NCBI RefSeq assembly: GCF_007993755.1
Contig: NZ_CP042467.1
Span: forward strand, 1,464,001-1,528,000
Direction: 5' to 3'
Source of the DNA: Microvenator marinus
GTDB lineage: Bacteria > Myxococcota_A > Bradymonadia > Bradymonadales > Bradymonadaceae
DNA: 64,000 nucleotides
The notes below the pieces were generated by a model that was given only the letters and a program-made list of their open reading frames with translations, was not told where the DNA came from and ran no database searches. The translations under genes were made by a program, and so were the position numbers. Of this stretch, positions 47,410-57,691 are shown one piece after another. The first letter of the stretch is position 1. The number at the start of each line of letters is the position of its first letter.

Positions 47410-48057
47410 ATGAAGATTCAGTTTTTCGGTCATGCAACGGTAGGAATTTGGTCAAAAGACGGCTCTTCGTTGATCGTTGACCCCTATGAATCTGGCTCTT
47501 ACGACGGGCGGATTGCTTACACACCGATCACAGAACACTTCAACTATGGCGTATCGAGCCATGCCCATGACGACCACAACGCCTTTCACGCGGTGGCGTG
47601 TGAAAAGGTCGTTGAATCCGGTTTGCACGGCCCCTTTGAGATTAGGCGCGTACCGTTGATGCACGACGAATACGACGGAGCGCGATTCGGAGGTGGCGTG
47701 GACGCTCTTGTGATCACCTGCGATGGACTCACCGTGGTCCACCTCTCCGATGTGGGTCACGAGCCCTCGACTGATAAGATTCAGGCGATCGGTGTGCCGG
47801 ATATTCTCCTCGTTCCTGTGGGCGGGTTCTACACCATCGGCGCTCACCAGGCGCTCTCTTGGACACGGCGTCTCAAAGCACGTTGTGTGATCCCAATTCA
47901 CTTCGCCACACCCGCATGTACACTACCGATTCGAAGTGTTGAGCCATTTCTTGAGTTAATTGGTGAATACAATCGCGTCGCGCGTGGTTTCATAGATGTG
48001 GCGTCAGTGAATGACCTTCCACGGGCGCTCATTCTCTTTCCAACACAAATGCCTTGA
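47410..48057 (+). CDS. UlaG-like metal-dependent hydrolase (beta-lactamase fold)
   Basis: A protein of 215 residues. The metal motif is S-H-A-H-D-D-H-N (about 50-57), with later D in L-S-D-V-G-H and H in I-P-I-H-F. The N-terminus I-Q-F-F-G-H-A-T-V matches the UlaG-like group of metallo-beta-lactamase-fold hydrolases. The substrate cannot be read. It is divergent from rpsB. Confidence 0.85.
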   Translation: MKIQFFGHATVGIWSKDGSSLIVDPYESGSYDGRIAYTPITEHFNYGVSSHAHDDHNAFHAVACEKVVESGLHGPFEIRRVPLMHDEYDGARFGGGVDALVITCDGLTVVHLSDVGHEPSTDKIQAIGVPDILLVPVGGFYTIGAHQALSWTRRLKARCVIPIHFATPACTLPIRSVEPFLELIGEYNRVARGFIDVASVNDLPRALILFPTQMP

Positions 48058-48215
48058 TGGCTGATTTGAAAAGAGTGTGAAAAGACGAAATTTGGCCCTT
48101 CTGCCACTTGAATCGAGTCTTCGGAAACGCCACAATGAAACTAGAAGCACTTAGTGCACATCTAAATGAGTGAATGAGCGGACCAGCCAAACGCTGCGAC
48201 GAATGAGAGGTATCC

Positions 48216-49205
48216 ATGGAACTTTACGAATTTGAACAAGCCGTCCTCAAACTGGCGTTCGAAACCGAATCAAGGATCACCACCGCATCAGTCGCATATT
48301 ATCTAGGAATCCCAAGCCGAGAGGCCAACCGTCTGCTCAACCTACTCCTTGAAGAAGGCACGCTTGAGCTCGATTCGGATGAGAACGGAAACCTCTTTTA
48401 TCGGCTCCCTCAGGCTGAGGCCAAGGACAAGACGATCGCGGAGTTGAAAAACCAACCCTTGCCTCAACCCGTCCAAAGGCCGTCCAAGAACGTGATGACC
48501 ACTTTGGATGACGACGAGGGTGCGCCGGCTGTCTCATTGGGCCGTCCACCTCAGGGTGCGCCGCAAGGGGCCACGTCCCTTCCACCTTCGATGTTGAAGC
48601 GAACCCCGGCGCCACAGGCGAGGACTTCGAACGATCAGTGGGGCGGATTTGACGATTATTATGGAGCGACTGCCGCCACACCACAAAGTGATGGGGCCGC
48701 GGGTCGACGGCAAATGGCGGCTAGTGTCGTCCCGGCGTGGACTGCAGTCTCAACCCGCTCGGGAAGCACCGATGGTACGGTCGGAAAGACCATCTCCAAT
48801 CGATATTTGGTGGCCAAGGAAGCACGTTGTGAACCACAGCCGCTGCCTGCGCAACGCGCTGTTCTGGTTTCGTGCCAAGATCCGGTTCCTAGTACCGTCA
48901 ATCATCATGACGAACAGGAGTCGTGGTTTGTTCCCCGACAAGACTCGACGGCTCTCGTTCCCGCTGGAACCACGGCGCTCTCAACGGATGTCGAGCAACC
49001 CGAACACCAACCGGGCATGGCGCTCCTCCTGAGCCTGATCCTCTGCGGAACCGGCCAGATGTACAACGGTGAGGTGAGCAAAGGAATTATGATGATGGTC
49101 CTTTGTTTTCTTCTCTGGTTTGTACTCCTTGGTTGGGTGGTACACATCTGGTCCATCGTCGATGCGGTCGTCGTGGCTGAGCGCCTCAATCGGCAGCAAC
49201 GCTAA
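48216..49205 (+). CDS. Winged-helix-like protein fused to a TM2 membrane domain
   Basis: A protein of 329 residues. Residues about 1-65 look like a winged helix (V-A-Y-Y-L-G-I-P-S-R-E-A-N-R-L-L-N-L-L-L, then L-E-L-D-S). A long low-complexity Pro/Gln/Ser region with scattered Cys follows. The end (about 262-325) is a TM2 domain: G-M-A-L-L-L-S-L-I-L-C-G-T-G-Q-M-Y-N-G, then two helices and D-A-V-V-V-A-E-R-L. GAGAGG lies 5 bases before the ATG. A DNA- or protein-binding domain tied to the membrane is an unusual plan; it might be a membrane-held regulator. Confidence 0.72.
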   Translation: MELYEFEQAVLKLAFETESRITTASVAYYLGIPSREANRLLNLLLEEGTLELDSDENGNLFYRLPQAEAKDKTIAELKNQPLPQPVQRPSKNVMTTLDDDEGAPAVSLGRPPQGAPQGATSLPPSMLKRTPAPQARTSNDQWGGFDDYYGATAATPQSDGAAGRRQMAASVVPAWTAVSTRSGSTDGTVGKTISNRYLVAKEARCEPQPLPAQRAVLVSCQDPVPSTVNHHDEQESWFVPRQDSTALVPAGTTALSTDVEQPEHQPGMALLLSLILCGTGQMYNGEVSKGIMMMVLCFLLWFVLLGWVVHIWSIVDAVVVAERLNRQQR

Positions 49206-49309
49206 GCTTTTCCACTCCAGAACATTGAAGCAACACGGCGGCTGTGATAGCTGATTTGCGCGGTCAATCCGTCCGTAGACTATCCTGTTTGCAGACCGCG
49301 GAGGTGCTC

Positions 49310-52201
49310 ATGCATTCTGAACTTTTCCCGATCACTGATTCCTTTCTCAACCGTCATGTTGGCCCCTCCGAACAAGAGATCCAAGAGATGCTTGAGTCGC
49401 TTGGGTTCAACCATATCGATGAGCTCATCTCGAAAGCAGTGCCCAATACGATCCGCCTCAAGAGCCCATTGAAGCTAAAGAATACCGCGGCTCGTGGTGG
49501 AGACGGTGACCTCGCCCCGACCAGCGAGTTTGAGGCGCTACGCGACCTTCATACCCTCGCGCAGCAAAATCAGGTTTATCGTTCATTTATCGGAATGGGC
49601 TACGCGGCATGCATCACTCCACCCGTGATTCAGCGCGGAATTCTTGAGAATCCAGGTTGGTACACACAGTACACGCCTTATCAGGCTGAGATTGCGCAAG
49701 GCCGCCTCGAAGCACTCTTCAATTTCCAGACTTTGGTCACGGAATTGGCCGGGTTGCCTGTTGCGAACTCGAGCCTTCTTGACGAAGGCACCGCCGCTGC
49801 CGAGGCGATGTCCCTCGCACATCGAACGAATCGCAAATCGAGCTCTAACGTGCTCTTTGTGTCCAAAGATTGTCATCCTCAAACGATCGACGTGGTGCAG
49901 AACCGCGCACGACCGCTCGGGATCGAATTGGTGATCGGTGATCACCGTGAGTTCGATTTCTCAACGGATGTTTTTGCTGTGATGGTGAATTATCCAACCA
50001 GCGAAGGTTTCGTACTCGACTACGCGGAATTCTTCGAGCGCGCTCACGCGAAGAACGCGACAACCATCGTGTGCGCGGACCTCCTGGCACTCGTTGCGTT
50101 GAAATCTCCGGGAAGTTTTGGCGCCGATATCGCCGTGGGGTCCTCTCAGCGTTTTGGTGTGCCACTGGGCTTCGGCGGGCCACACGCGGCCTATATGGCT
50201 TGCAAGGATGACTTCAAGCGTCAGATCCCCGGCCGAATCATCGGCCAAACTGTCGACGCTGATGGCAATCCGGCGTTGAGACTCGCGCTTCAAACCCGCG
50301 AACAACATATTCGCCGCGAGAAGGCCACCAGCAATATTTGTACGGCTCAAGTCCTGCTCGCCGTCATCGCCAGCATGTACGCTTGCTACCACGGCCCAGA
50401 AGGCTTGAGGGCGATCGTCAAACGCATCCACCTCATGACTCAAGCGCTTGCAGCGGGCCTAGAGAAGCTTGGATTTGAGGCAAATGAAGCCCCCTACTTT
50501 GACACCCTCAAAGTTGCGACCGGATCAAAGACCAAGGCGATTCTGGAGGCTGCAAACGCTCACCAGATCAACCTTCGCTCCATTGATGAGAATCATCTCG
50601 GCGTGACCCTTGATGAGGCGACACGGGCATCAGATATCGTCACGCTACTCAATGTGTTTGCCGGAGGCGCCCCTGGATTTGGGCTTGAAGACGTAAATTC
50701 CGCCAAGCCTATTCTCGCTGATTTTTGGCGCGAAGATGCGATTTTGACTCAGGAGTGTTTCAATCGGTATCACTCCGAGACCGAGCTGCTTCGCTATATG
50801 GCGAAGCTTCAGGGCCGAGACCTCTCTCTGACCACTTCGATGATCCCGCTTGGCAGCTGCACCATGAAGCTCAACGCGGCTGCCGAGATGTTCCCCATCA
50901 CGTGGAAGGAGTTTGGTCAGATTCACCCGTTTGTTCCTTCGGAACAGGTGAGCGGCTACCACAAGATGTTTGAAGACCTCGAAGAATGGTTGGCCGTTCT
51001 GACCGGAATGGACGCCACGTCCCTTCAGCCCAATGCCGGGTCGCAAGGCGAGTATGCGGGCATGCTCGTGATTCAGGAGTACTTTGCAAAACGTGGCGAA
51101 GCACATCGCAACGTCTGCCTCATCCCGTCTTCTGCCCATGGCACAAACCCGGCGTCGGCCATTATGGCCGGTATGAAAGTGGTCGTCATCGCGTGTGATG
51201 AAAACGGGAATATTGACCTCGACGATTTGCGCAAGAAGGCGGCAGAACATGCCGAACACTTAGCGGCGTTGATGGTGACGTATCCCTCCACACATGGTGT
51301 GTTCGAGACCGAGATTCAGGCGATCTGCGAAGTGGTCCACGAGCACGGCGGCCAAGTCTACATGGACGGCGCCAATATGAACGCTCAGGTGGGCCTTTGC
51401 ACACCCGGCGGAATTGGCGCTGATGTGTGCCACCTCAATCTTCACAAGACGTTTTGCATCCCGCACGGTGGCGGTGGCCCTGGCATGGGTCCAATTTGCG
51501 TGAAGCAGCACCTCGCCGAGTTCTTACCGTCACACCCGGTTGTGAAGATGGGCGGCGAGAAGTCCTCTGGAGCGATTTCTGCGGCTCCGTGGGGAAGCGC
51601 GAGTATCCTTGCGATTCCGTGGATGTACATCCGAATGCTAGCCGCTGACGGGCTTACACACGCCACCAAAGTTGCAATCCTCAACGCCAATTACATGGCG
51701 GCAAGGCTTCATCCGTACTTCCCCGTGCTTTACCGTGGGGCCGAGGGCCAGGTTGCGCACGAGTTTATTTTGGATATGCGCGGCACTAAGCATGCCGGAC
51801 TTGAGGTCGTTGACTTCGCGAAACGACTTATGGACTACGGATACCATGCGCCAACCATGTCTTGGCCAGTGGCTGGGACGATGATGGTCGAGCCTACCGA
51901 GAGTGAGTCCAAGACCGAGCTCGATCGTTTTTGCGATGCCATCATCGGCATGCATGCTGAGGTGGAGAAGATCACGTCGGGTGCGTGGGACCAGAGCGAC
52001 AACCCGCTCAAGAACGCGCCACATACCATGCAGATGGTGTGTGCTGACGAGTGGTCGCACGGCTATTCGCGACAGGTCGCGGCGTTCCCTGCATCTTGGA
52101 GTCAGGACAATAAATTCTGGCCATTTGTGCGGCGAGTGGATGACGCGTACGGCGACCGAAATCTGGTCTGTGCGTGTCCGCCTATGAGCGAATACGAATA
52201 G
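49310..52201 (+). CDS. gcvP: Glycine dehydrogenase (decarboxylating), P protein
   Basis: A protein of 963 residues, the full single-chain form. F-L-N-R-H-V-G-P-S at the N-terminus, P-A-S-A-I-M-A-G-M and the PLP site [18 protein letters not shown] (Lys near 705) identify it. It takes CO2 from glycine and passes the aminomethyl group to the lipoylated H protein. GGAGG lies 5 bases before the ATG; an upstream ATG 66 bases earlier has none. The partner genes gcvT and gcvH are not in the window. Confidence 0.97.
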   Translation: MHSELFPITDSFLNRHVGPSEQEIQEMLESLGFNHIDELISKAVPNTIRLKSPLKLKNTAARGGDGDLAPTSEFEALRDLHTLAQQNQVYRSFIGMGYAACITPPVIQRGILENPGWYTQYTPYQAEIAQGRLEALFNFQTLVTELAGLPVANSSLLDEGTAAAEAMSLAHRTNRKSSSNVLFVSKDCHPQTIDVVQNRARPLGIELVIGDHREFDFSTDVFAVMVNYPTSEGFVLDYAEFFERAHAKNATTIVCADLLALVALKSPGSFGADIAVGSSQRFGVPLGFGGPHAAYMACKDDFKRQIPGRIIGQTVDADGNPALRLALQTREQHIRREKATSNICTAQVLLAVIASMYACYHGPEGLRAIVKRIHLMTQALAAGLEKLGFEANEAPYFDTLKVATGSKTKAILEAANAHQINLRSIDENHLGVTLDEATRASDIVTLLNVFAGGAPGFGLEDVNSAKPILADFWREDAILTQECFNRYHSETELLRYMAKLQGRDLSLTTSMIPLGSCTMKLNAAAEMFPITWKEFGQIHPFVPSEQVSGYHKMFEDLEEWLAVLTGMDATSLQPNAGSQGEYAGMLVIQEYFAKRGEAHRNVCLIPSSAHGTNPASAIMAGMKVVVIACDENGNIDLDDLRKKAAEHAEHLAALMVTYPSTHGVFETEIQAICEVVHEHGGQVYMDGANMNAQVGLCTPGGIGADVCHLNLHKTFCIPHGGGGPGMGPICVKQHLAEFLPSHPVVKMGGEKSSGAISAAPWGSASILAIPWMYIRMLAADGLTHATKVAILNANYMAARLHPYFPVLYRGAEGQVAHEFILDMRGTKHAGLEVVDFAKRLMDYGYHAPTMSWPVAGTMMVEPTESESKTELDRFCDAIIGMHAEVEKITSGAWDQSDNPLKNAPHTMQMVCADEWSHGYSRQVAAFPASWSQDNKFWPFVRRVDDAYGDRNLVCACPPMSEYE

Positions 52202-52204
52202 ACC

Positions 52205-53134
52205 TCAGATTGGGATGAATTCCTCATCATCGCCTGGGGGAAGCTTAAACGGGCCGTTTTCAAAGTCGGCTTGTTTCCAGGCGGCTTTTGCGGCCTCGAG
52301 CTTCTCCTTGGACGAGGACACGAAATTCCACCAGATATGCCTCGGGCCGTTTAGCGTCTCCCCGCCGAGCAACATGAGTCGTGCGCCGGATTCCAGAGCC
52401 TTTACGCTGATTGGGTCCCCGGGTTTGAAGACCAACATCTGTCCGGTTTCGTAGGTCTTCCCCGAAACCGAAATCTGTCCGTCTATGATGTAGATTCCGC
52501 GGTCTTCATGATTGTCCGGAAGCGGAATCGACGCATTAGGCTCTAGGAAAACGTCCAGATAGAACATCTCGGAGAACGTCTTTACGGGCGCGCGTTCCCC
52601 GTACGCATTGCCGATGACGAGCCGAGCGTTTGCACCCTGGAACTCTATGACCGGAAGGCGGTCCTTGGCGTGATGTTCGAAGATCGGATTGACGTCCTCA
52701 TGAGCCTCAGGAAGCGCAACCCAGGTCTGAATTCCAAAGACAGAGTGCGGATTCTTGCGTGTCTCCTCACTCGTCCTCTCAGAGTGCGTGACCCCCTTCC
52801 CTGCGACCATCCAGTTGACTTCGCCCGGATAGATCATCTGGTTGGAGCCAATCGAATCTCGATGTTGGAACTCGCCCTTGAACAAGTAGGTGATCGTAGC
52901 GAGCCCAATATGAGGGTGAGGCCTGACGTCAATTCCGCCGGCTCCTGTGATGAACTCAGCCGGTCCCATCTGGTCGAAGAAGATAAATGGCCCAACCATC
53001 TGCCTTTCTCGTGCGGGTAGAGCACGCCGAACTTCGAAGCCGCCAATATCTCGTGCCCTCGGGATGATCAGCGTCTCGATCAAATCGAGGTCCTTCGAAG
53101 GACATTCAGGGTCATTTGTAGGTATCCAGCTCAT
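52205..53134 (-). CDS. Pirin family protein
   Basis: A protein of 309 residues with two cupin barrels. The metal ligands are seen in R-P-H-P-H-I-G-L-A-T and in F-Q-H-R-D-S, and M-V-A-G-K-G-V-T-H-S-E-R follows. The C-terminal half has the usual pirin-C pattern (G-N-A-Y-G-E and L-L-G-G-E-T-L). Some bacterial pirins act as quercetinases or regulate dehydrogenases. AAGGAGG is 4-5 bases before the ATG. It converges with gcvP with 3 bases between. Confidence 0.9.
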   Translation of the reverse strand: MSWIPTNDPECPSKDLDLIETLIIPRARDIGGFEVRRALPARERQMVGPFIFFDQMGPAEFITGAGGIDVRPHPHIGLATITYLFKGEFQHRDSIGSNQMIYPGEVNWMVAGKGVTHSERTSEETRKNPHSVFGIQTWVALPEAHEDVNPIFEHHAKDRLPVIEFQGANARLVIGNAYGERAPVKTFSEMFYLDVFLEPNASIPLPDNHEDRGIYIIDGQISVSGKTYETGQMLVFKPGDPISVKALESGARLMLLGGETLNGPRHIWWNFVSSSKEKLEAAKAAWKQADFENGPFKLPPGDDEEFIPI

Positions 53135-53187
53135 CTCGCCTCCTTCTTGTGACCTATGTGACTACCCTAAGCGCGAAAAGGTTTCGC

Positions 53188-54039
53188 CTACGGAACGATT
53201 TGAGCCAGGTTTGTCACCACGATATCGGAGCCGCCGGCGGCTTTGATTTGTGGAATCAAGGTGGCCAGGGCCTTTCGTGGAACCGCAGATTTCACGGCAT
53301 ATCCCGAGGAGCCGTGCAGACTTGAAATGGTCGGCTCACGCATACACGGAAGGATCTCAACCAACCGTTCAAGATCCGACGACCCGACATTCACTTCAAG
53401 CATCACGCGTTGTCGCGCCTCGAGGACCGACTTCACGACCAATACAAAGTCTTCGATCCGTGCTCTCTTTTCCGGGTCATCCATGCACCTTGGATTCGCG
53501 TAGAGTCTTGTGGACGAGAGCATCAAGGTGTCCACGATCTGTAGGTTGTTGGCGCGCAAGGTTGAGCCCGTTGCGGTGTTGTCCACAATGCAATCGGCGT
53601 CTTCCGGTGGAAATACTTCCGTGGCGCCATAGGTGCGCACAAACGTGGCATCGAGCCCCTTTGAGGCAATCCAAGACTTCGTGATCGTCGTGTACTCGGA
53701 TGCCACGACTAAATGCCGGTTCGGGAGAAGGTCGCCTTCGAGGAGATCAACCGGTGCAGCGGCTACGACTCGCACGGGGTCAAGTTCGGTGTCGAGGAGC
53801 TCTACCAAATCAGCGTCCAGCTCTCTCACCCAATCCGCGCCGGCGAAACCGAGGTCTCGAGAGCCGGCGTGTAGCATTTCTACGATATTTTGAGGCTTCA
53901 GAATTTTGGTTTCGAAACCTTCGAGAGAAATGGCTGGGCGGTAGTCGCGACTTCCCACTTTCACATCGATGCCGGCTTCGGCCAAAATCGTCTTTACTGC
54001 GTCGTACATGCGGCCTTTCGGCAAGCCCAATCGAATCAT
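53188..54039 (-). CDS. hisG: ATP phosphoribosyltransferase, long form
   Basis: A protein of 283 residues. I-R-L-G-L-P-K-G-R-M at the N-terminus, D-L-G-F-A-G-A-D-W-V and the P-loop-like D-N-T-A-T-G-S-T-L are typical. The C-terminal 80 residues form the regulatory domain of the long form, so it should not need HisZ. It starts histidine synthesis and is normally inhibited by histidine. No other his gene is adjacent. GAGGGC before the ATG can pair with the upstream hairpin. Confidence 0.95.
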   Translation of the reverse strand: MIRLGLPKGRMYDAVKTILAEAGIDVKVGSRDYRPAISLEGFETKILKPQNIVEMLHAGSRDLGFAGADWVRELDADLVELLDTELDPVRVVAAAPVDLLEGDLLPNRHLVVASEYTTITKSWIASKGLDATFVRTYGATEVFPPEDADCIVDNTATGSTLRANNLQIVDTLMLSSTRLYANPRCMDDPEKRARIEDFVLVVKSVLEARQRVMLEVNVGSSDLERLVEILPCMREPTISSLHGSSGYAVKSAVPRKALATLIPQIKAAGGSDIVVTNLAQIVP

Positions 54040-54059
54040 TTTGCCCTCTTGATATCTGT

Positions 54060-54082
54060 CTACGAGGGCTCTGTCCTCGTAG
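54060..54082 (-). promoter_or_regulatory. hisG: Hairpin in the hisG leader
   Basis: CTACGAGG and CCTCGTAG are perfect 8-base arms around a 7-base loop, about 20 bases before the hisG ATG. On the minus strand GCCCTC, which includes part of one arm, can also pair with the GAGGGC ribosome site, so two structures compete. Confidence 0.5.
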
Positions 54083-54261
54083 GATTAAAGTCGGAAATAC
54101 TGGATTGTAATCACTAATGCTAGGATGAGCTTAGTATTTTCAAGGTTGGTCGGTACTTAACTCCAAGCTAAGATGCTCGCAATGCCCGGGAATCTCAAGA
54201 ATGATGTAAGCCGCGAAGCGCATTCGCGGAGAGAGCCTGCGCAAGCACAACGGAGCCCCAT

Positions 54262-54741
54262 ATGTCTTGGAACTTCCTCGATATCTCAATGCTTCGAGAG
54301 ATCGACCTTTTTAAGGGTTTGTCCGAAGAAGCGCTCATAGAAATCATGCCCTTAACCAATATCGTGGAGTTCAATCCTGGTAGCGTGATCTTCCGCGAAG
54401 GTGACATGGGAGACGCGCTCTTCATGATTCTGGACGGCGAAGTGAGGATTTCCAAAAACATCCACGGCGTCGGGGAAGAAGCCCTCGCGTTTCTCAAGGA
54501 AGGCTCCTATTTCGGCGAAATGGCGTTGGTTGGAGACGAGTCACCGCGCAGCGCGAGTGCGATTTGCCAGGAGAGGACAGAAGTCGCAAAACTCACGAGA
54601 ACCGACTTTCTAGAACTCCTTCAGCGCAACCCAAAGGTCGGTGTCGAGGTTCTCTGGTCTTTCGTATCCACCCTTTCTCACCGGCTTCGCGAGAGCAATG
54701 AGAGAATGGCGTTCTTTGCGATGTCCAACATGTTTGAGTGA
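54262..54741 (+). CDS. Cyclic-nucleotide-binding-domain protein
   Basis: A protein of 159 residues, essentially one CNB domain (about 15-130): F-N-P-G-S-V-I-F-R-E-G-D, L-F-M-I-L-D-G-E-V-R-I and the phosphate cassette F-G-E-M-A-L-V-G-D-E-S-P-R-S-A. The Arg and Glu of the cassette are present, so nucleotide binding is likely. There is no DNA-binding or enzyme domain, so it probably acts on a partner. The 222-base region upstream contains only the hisG hairpin and no further gene. Confidence 0.88.
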   Translation: MSWNFLDISMLREIDLFKGLSEEALIEIMPLTNIVEFNPGSVIFREGDMGDALFMILDGEVRISKNIHGVGEEALAFLKEGSYFGEMALVGDESPRSASAICQERTEVAKLTRTDFLELLQRNPKVGVEVLWSFVSTLSHRLRESNERMAFFAMSNMFE

Positions 54742-54742
54742 T

Positions 54743-55519
54743 TTACGGTCGTTCGTTCATCTTCGCCGCAAGGGCTGTCGCGACCTTGCGTGGCCCAATC
54801 TGAGCCATCACCGCACCAAACGCGTTCTTCAGCCCGTGAATTTTGACCCTCTTTCCTTCCATCATGGCTTGGTACGCATCGAGAGCCACATTTTCTGATT
54901 TGGCGGGTGTTTGCATCTTGAAGAGTCGCGCTTCTTCATTGCCTGAAACGCTTGAGAACTCGGTCGCGGTCGCCCCTGGGCAGTGGGCAGTTACGCTAAC
55001 CCGGGTCCCATCCAACTCGTGGTCGAGAGCCTCAGAGAACGAGACCACAAAGGCCTTGGTCGCGTAGTACGTGGCCATGAAGGGCCCTGCCTGAAAAGCT
55101 GCGGTGCTGGCAATGTTCAGCACTTTGCCGAAATCCCTCTGAACCATGCCTGGCAGTAATAAGCTTGTGAGGTGGACCAATGCGCTGACGTTGACTTGGA
55201 TTTGGTCGAGCTCTTTTTGCGTGTCGAGCTCCCAAAACTTTCCGAGGGTGCCAAATCCGGCGTTATTCACCAAGAAGTCGACCCGTAGTCCAGCGGACTC
55301 GATAGATTCGACTAGCTCACCCGGCGCGCCTGGCACACTGAGGTCACACTCGAAGACGTGCGCCTGAATTTGGAACTTCTGACGCAACTCGTCGGCGATT
55401 TCCTCGAGCTTTTCTCGTCGCCGAGCCACTAGAATCACGTCGTGTGAATCGCGAGCAAAGAGCTCGGCAATATCTCGCCCAATGCCCGATGAGGCGCCTG
55501 TAATAAGTGCTATTCCCAT
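54743..55519 (-). CDS. Short-chain dehydrogenase/reductase
   Basis: A protein of 258 residues. T-G-A-S-S-G-I-G (nucleotide), N-N-A-G, and Y-Y-A-T-K-A (catalytic Tyr-Lys) are present. V-A-R-R-R-E-K-L near strand 2 suggests NADP. AAGGA lies 7 bases before the chosen ATG; an 18-residue longer reading has none. The C-terminal end (V-A-T-A-L-A-A-K-M-N) resembles members acting on lipids, but the substrate is unknown. It is divergent from the ParA-like gene. Confidence 0.9.
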   Translation of the reverse strand: MGIALITGASSGIGRDIAELFARDSHDVILVARRREKLEEIADELRQKFQIQAHVFECDLSVPGAPGELVESIESAGLRVDFLVNNAGFGTLGKFWELDTQKELDQIQVNVSALVHLTSLLLPGMVQRDFGKVLNIASTAAFQAGPFMATYYATKAFVVSFSEALDHELDGTRVSVTAHCPGATATEFSSVSGNEEARLFKMQTPAKSENVALDAYQAMMEGKRVKIHGLKNAFGAVMAQIGPRKVATALAAKMNERP

Positions 55520-55637
55520 TTTCACGTCCTTAAAACCAGAGCATACAAGATGGACTTGAACTTCGATCGTCACAAGTGCATGATCGCCTGGGGTGCGTCA
55601 ACTCTCTCGCATCCTTAAATTTTTGCCAGGGAAGGCC

Positions 55638-56495
55638 ATGAAGAACTTGATCTCGTCCGGAATTCGGAAACTCGTCAAAACCCAGGCCCGGTATACACCC
55701 GGCACCAAGACGGCGAAGGTGATTGCGGTAGCCACCGTTAAGGGCGGCGTCGGCAAAACCACCACGTCGGTCAACCTTGCATGTGGGCTTGCGCGCTTTG
55801 CCGAAGCGAGAGTGCTTCTCGTGGATTTGGACGCGCAGGGGCATTGTTCGCTGAGCCTCGCTTCTTCCCTTCCGACCCATAAGAATCCAGACCGTATCAG
55901 TGACGTCATCCTCGATGATGATGAGCGCGAATTGCTCGACGTTGCGGTACCCTCTGGGATTCGCCGGCTTGATATCACCTTACCCGACGCCAACCTTGGT
56001 GAGGCAGAAGGCCGGATTAGCCAGAAGATTGGAAAGGAGTTCCTACTTCGAGACGCGATTCGAATCACACGAACCCACTACGATTATATCGTCGTCGATT
56101 GCCCGCCAAATAAGGGGAATCTCACGCTGAACGCCATGTTGGCCGCGGACCATATCGTGGTGCCAACCGACCTGAGTCCTCTTGCCGTTCAAGGTGCAGA
56201 TGAACTGCTTGGCACGATACAGACCGTGAACTCGCGGCTGAATCACTCCATCAACCTTCTCGGCATCGTCCTTACGCGAGTTGATTCGCGAAACGTCACC
56301 ATGAACGAAGCCATCCTCGACCAGATCAAGGAGGCATGGGGCGAACACGTGTTTGACACGCAAATCGGCATCAACACCGCCCTTGCGAGAGCCCAGCTTG
56401 AAGGCAAGCCCATTTATGAGTTTGATGGGGCGTCACGCGGCGCCAAACACTACGAGGCTTTGACGCGTGAAGTGTTGAGCCGGCTAGCTCACTGA
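55638..56495 (+). CDS. ParA/Soj-type ATPase
   Basis: A protein of 285 residues. The deviant Walker A K-G-G-V-G-K-T-T-T (about 36-44), D-L-D-A-Q-G-H and the V-D-C-P-P-N switch place it in the ParA/MinD family. A basic N-terminal arm (I-R-K-L-V-K-T-Q-A-R) precedes it. No ParB gene and no parS-like cluster is beside it, so it is an orphan that may position another cargo than the chromosome. The start was chosen for the AGGGAAGG ahead of the ATG. Confidence 0.88.
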   Translation: MKNLISSGIRKLVKTQARYTPGTKTAKVIAVATVKGGVGKTTTSVNLACGLARFAEARVLLVDLDAQGHCSLSLASSLPTHKNPDRISDVILDDDERELLDVAVPSGIRRLDITLPDANLGEAEGRISQKIGKEFLLRDAIRITRTHYDYIVVDCPPNKGNLTLNAMLAADHIVVPTDLSPLAVQGADELLGTIQTVNSRLNHSINLLGIVLTRVDSRNVTMNEAILDQIKEAWGEHVFDTQIGINTALARAQLEGKPIYEFDGASRGAKHYEALTREVLSRLAH

Positions 56496-56502
56496 TGGCC
56501 CG

Positions 56503-57660
56503 CTAGCCAAGACCAATGGCCTTGGTGATGATTTCCTTCATGATCTCATTGGCTCCACCGCCAATCTGAAGGAGCCGCGCATCTCGCCAAGCACGAGCCA
56601 CGGGACCTTCTTCCACATAGCCCATACCTCCGTGCATCTGGAGGCAATCGTCGATCACCCGCATGCCTATTTGCCCGGCGAGGAGTTTTGCCATCGAGAT
56701 TTCACGCTGGGAGTTGATTTTGCGATTGAACAAATCCGCCGCGTGATAGGTCAAACAGCGCGCGGCCTCGAGGTCGCTCTCGTGTTGCACAATACGGTGC
56801 CTGAGCGCCTGAAAGCCCACCAGAGGGCGCCCAAAGGCCTGACGCTCCGAGAGGTAAGCCTTTGTCTTATCCAAGACAATCTGCGCGCCAGAGACGCCTG
56901 ATAGCGCGCCCACCAATCTCTCGCCCTGGAAGTTCTGCATGATGTAGTAGAACCCGGCTCCCTCCTCTCCGAGGATGTAGCGCTTCGGGATGCGGCAGTT
57001 TTCGAAATAGAGCTCCGCAGTGTCCGAGCAATGGTTTCCGATCTTTTCGAGCTTCTTTCCGACCGCAAACCCAGGTGTGTCCGTGGGGAAGAGCACGAGA
57101 GTGATGCCCCCGTACCGGTTATCCATGTCGGTACGAACAGCCAGCGTGATGAAGTCTGCGCGTGTTCCGTTGGTGATCCAGGTTTTTTGCCCGTTGATGA
57201 TGAGGTCGTCCCCATCCCATTTTGCGCTGGTTTTGATGCCGGCCACGTCGCTTCCTGCATCCGGCTCGGACACACCCAGAGCCGCGATTTTCTCTCCCGA
57301 AATCGCAGGCATCAGGAACTCTTCGATTTGTTCTTTGGTCCCAATCTCACCGATGATTGGCGTGGCCATATCGGCCTGAACGAGCATCGCCATGGTGAGT
57401 CCAGCCATTCCACAATGAGGGAGTTCTTCGGCGAGGCACGCTGTGTGCCAGATATCGCCCCCTGCACCGCCCCATTCCTCAGGATAACGCGCGCCGAGGA
57501 ACCCTAGCTTGCCCATTTCCCTAAAAACTTCGTCAGGAAAATAACGCGCCTCTTCCCACTTCTCGGCATGTGGCAGGAGCTCTTTTTGGGCATAGTCGCG
57601 CACAGCCTTGCGGAACATGTCATGCTCTTCGGTGAATTGGGGCCAATTTCTCTCGCTCAT
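56503..57660 (-). CDS. Acyl-CoA dehydrogenase
   Basis: A protein of 385 residues. G-A-R-Y-P-E-E-W-G-G-A-G-G, A-A-L-G-V-S-E-P-D-A-G-S-D-V, K-T-W-I-T-N-G and the late Q-M-H-G-G-M-G-Y-V-E-E-G-P-V-A-R are typical; the expected catalytic Glu is in that last segment. GAGGAG lies 6 bases before the ATG. It takes part in fatty acid or branched-chain acyl-CoA oxidation; chain length cannot be told. A TetR-like palindrome precedes it. Confidence 0.93.
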   Translation of the reverse strand: MSERNWPQFTEEHDMFRKAVRDYAQKELLPHAEKWEEARYFPDEVFREMGKLGFLGARYPEEWGGAGGDIWHTACLAEELPHCGMAGLTMAMLVQADMATPIIGEIGTKEQIEEFLMPAISGEKIAALGVSEPDAGSDVAGIKTSAKWDGDDLIINGQKTWITNGTRADFITLAVRTDMDNRYGGITLVLFPTDTPGFAVGKKLEKIGNHCSDTAELYFENCRIPKRYILGEEGAGFYYIMQNFQGERLVGALSGVSGAQIVLDKTKAYLSERQAFGRPLVGFQALRHRIVQHESDLEAARCLTYHAADLFNRKINSQREISMAKLLAGQIGMRVIDDCLQMHGGMGYVEEGPVARAWRDARLLQIGGGANEIMKEIITKAIGLG

Positions 57661-57691
57661 CGACAACTCCTCGATTTTGATACTCGAAATA

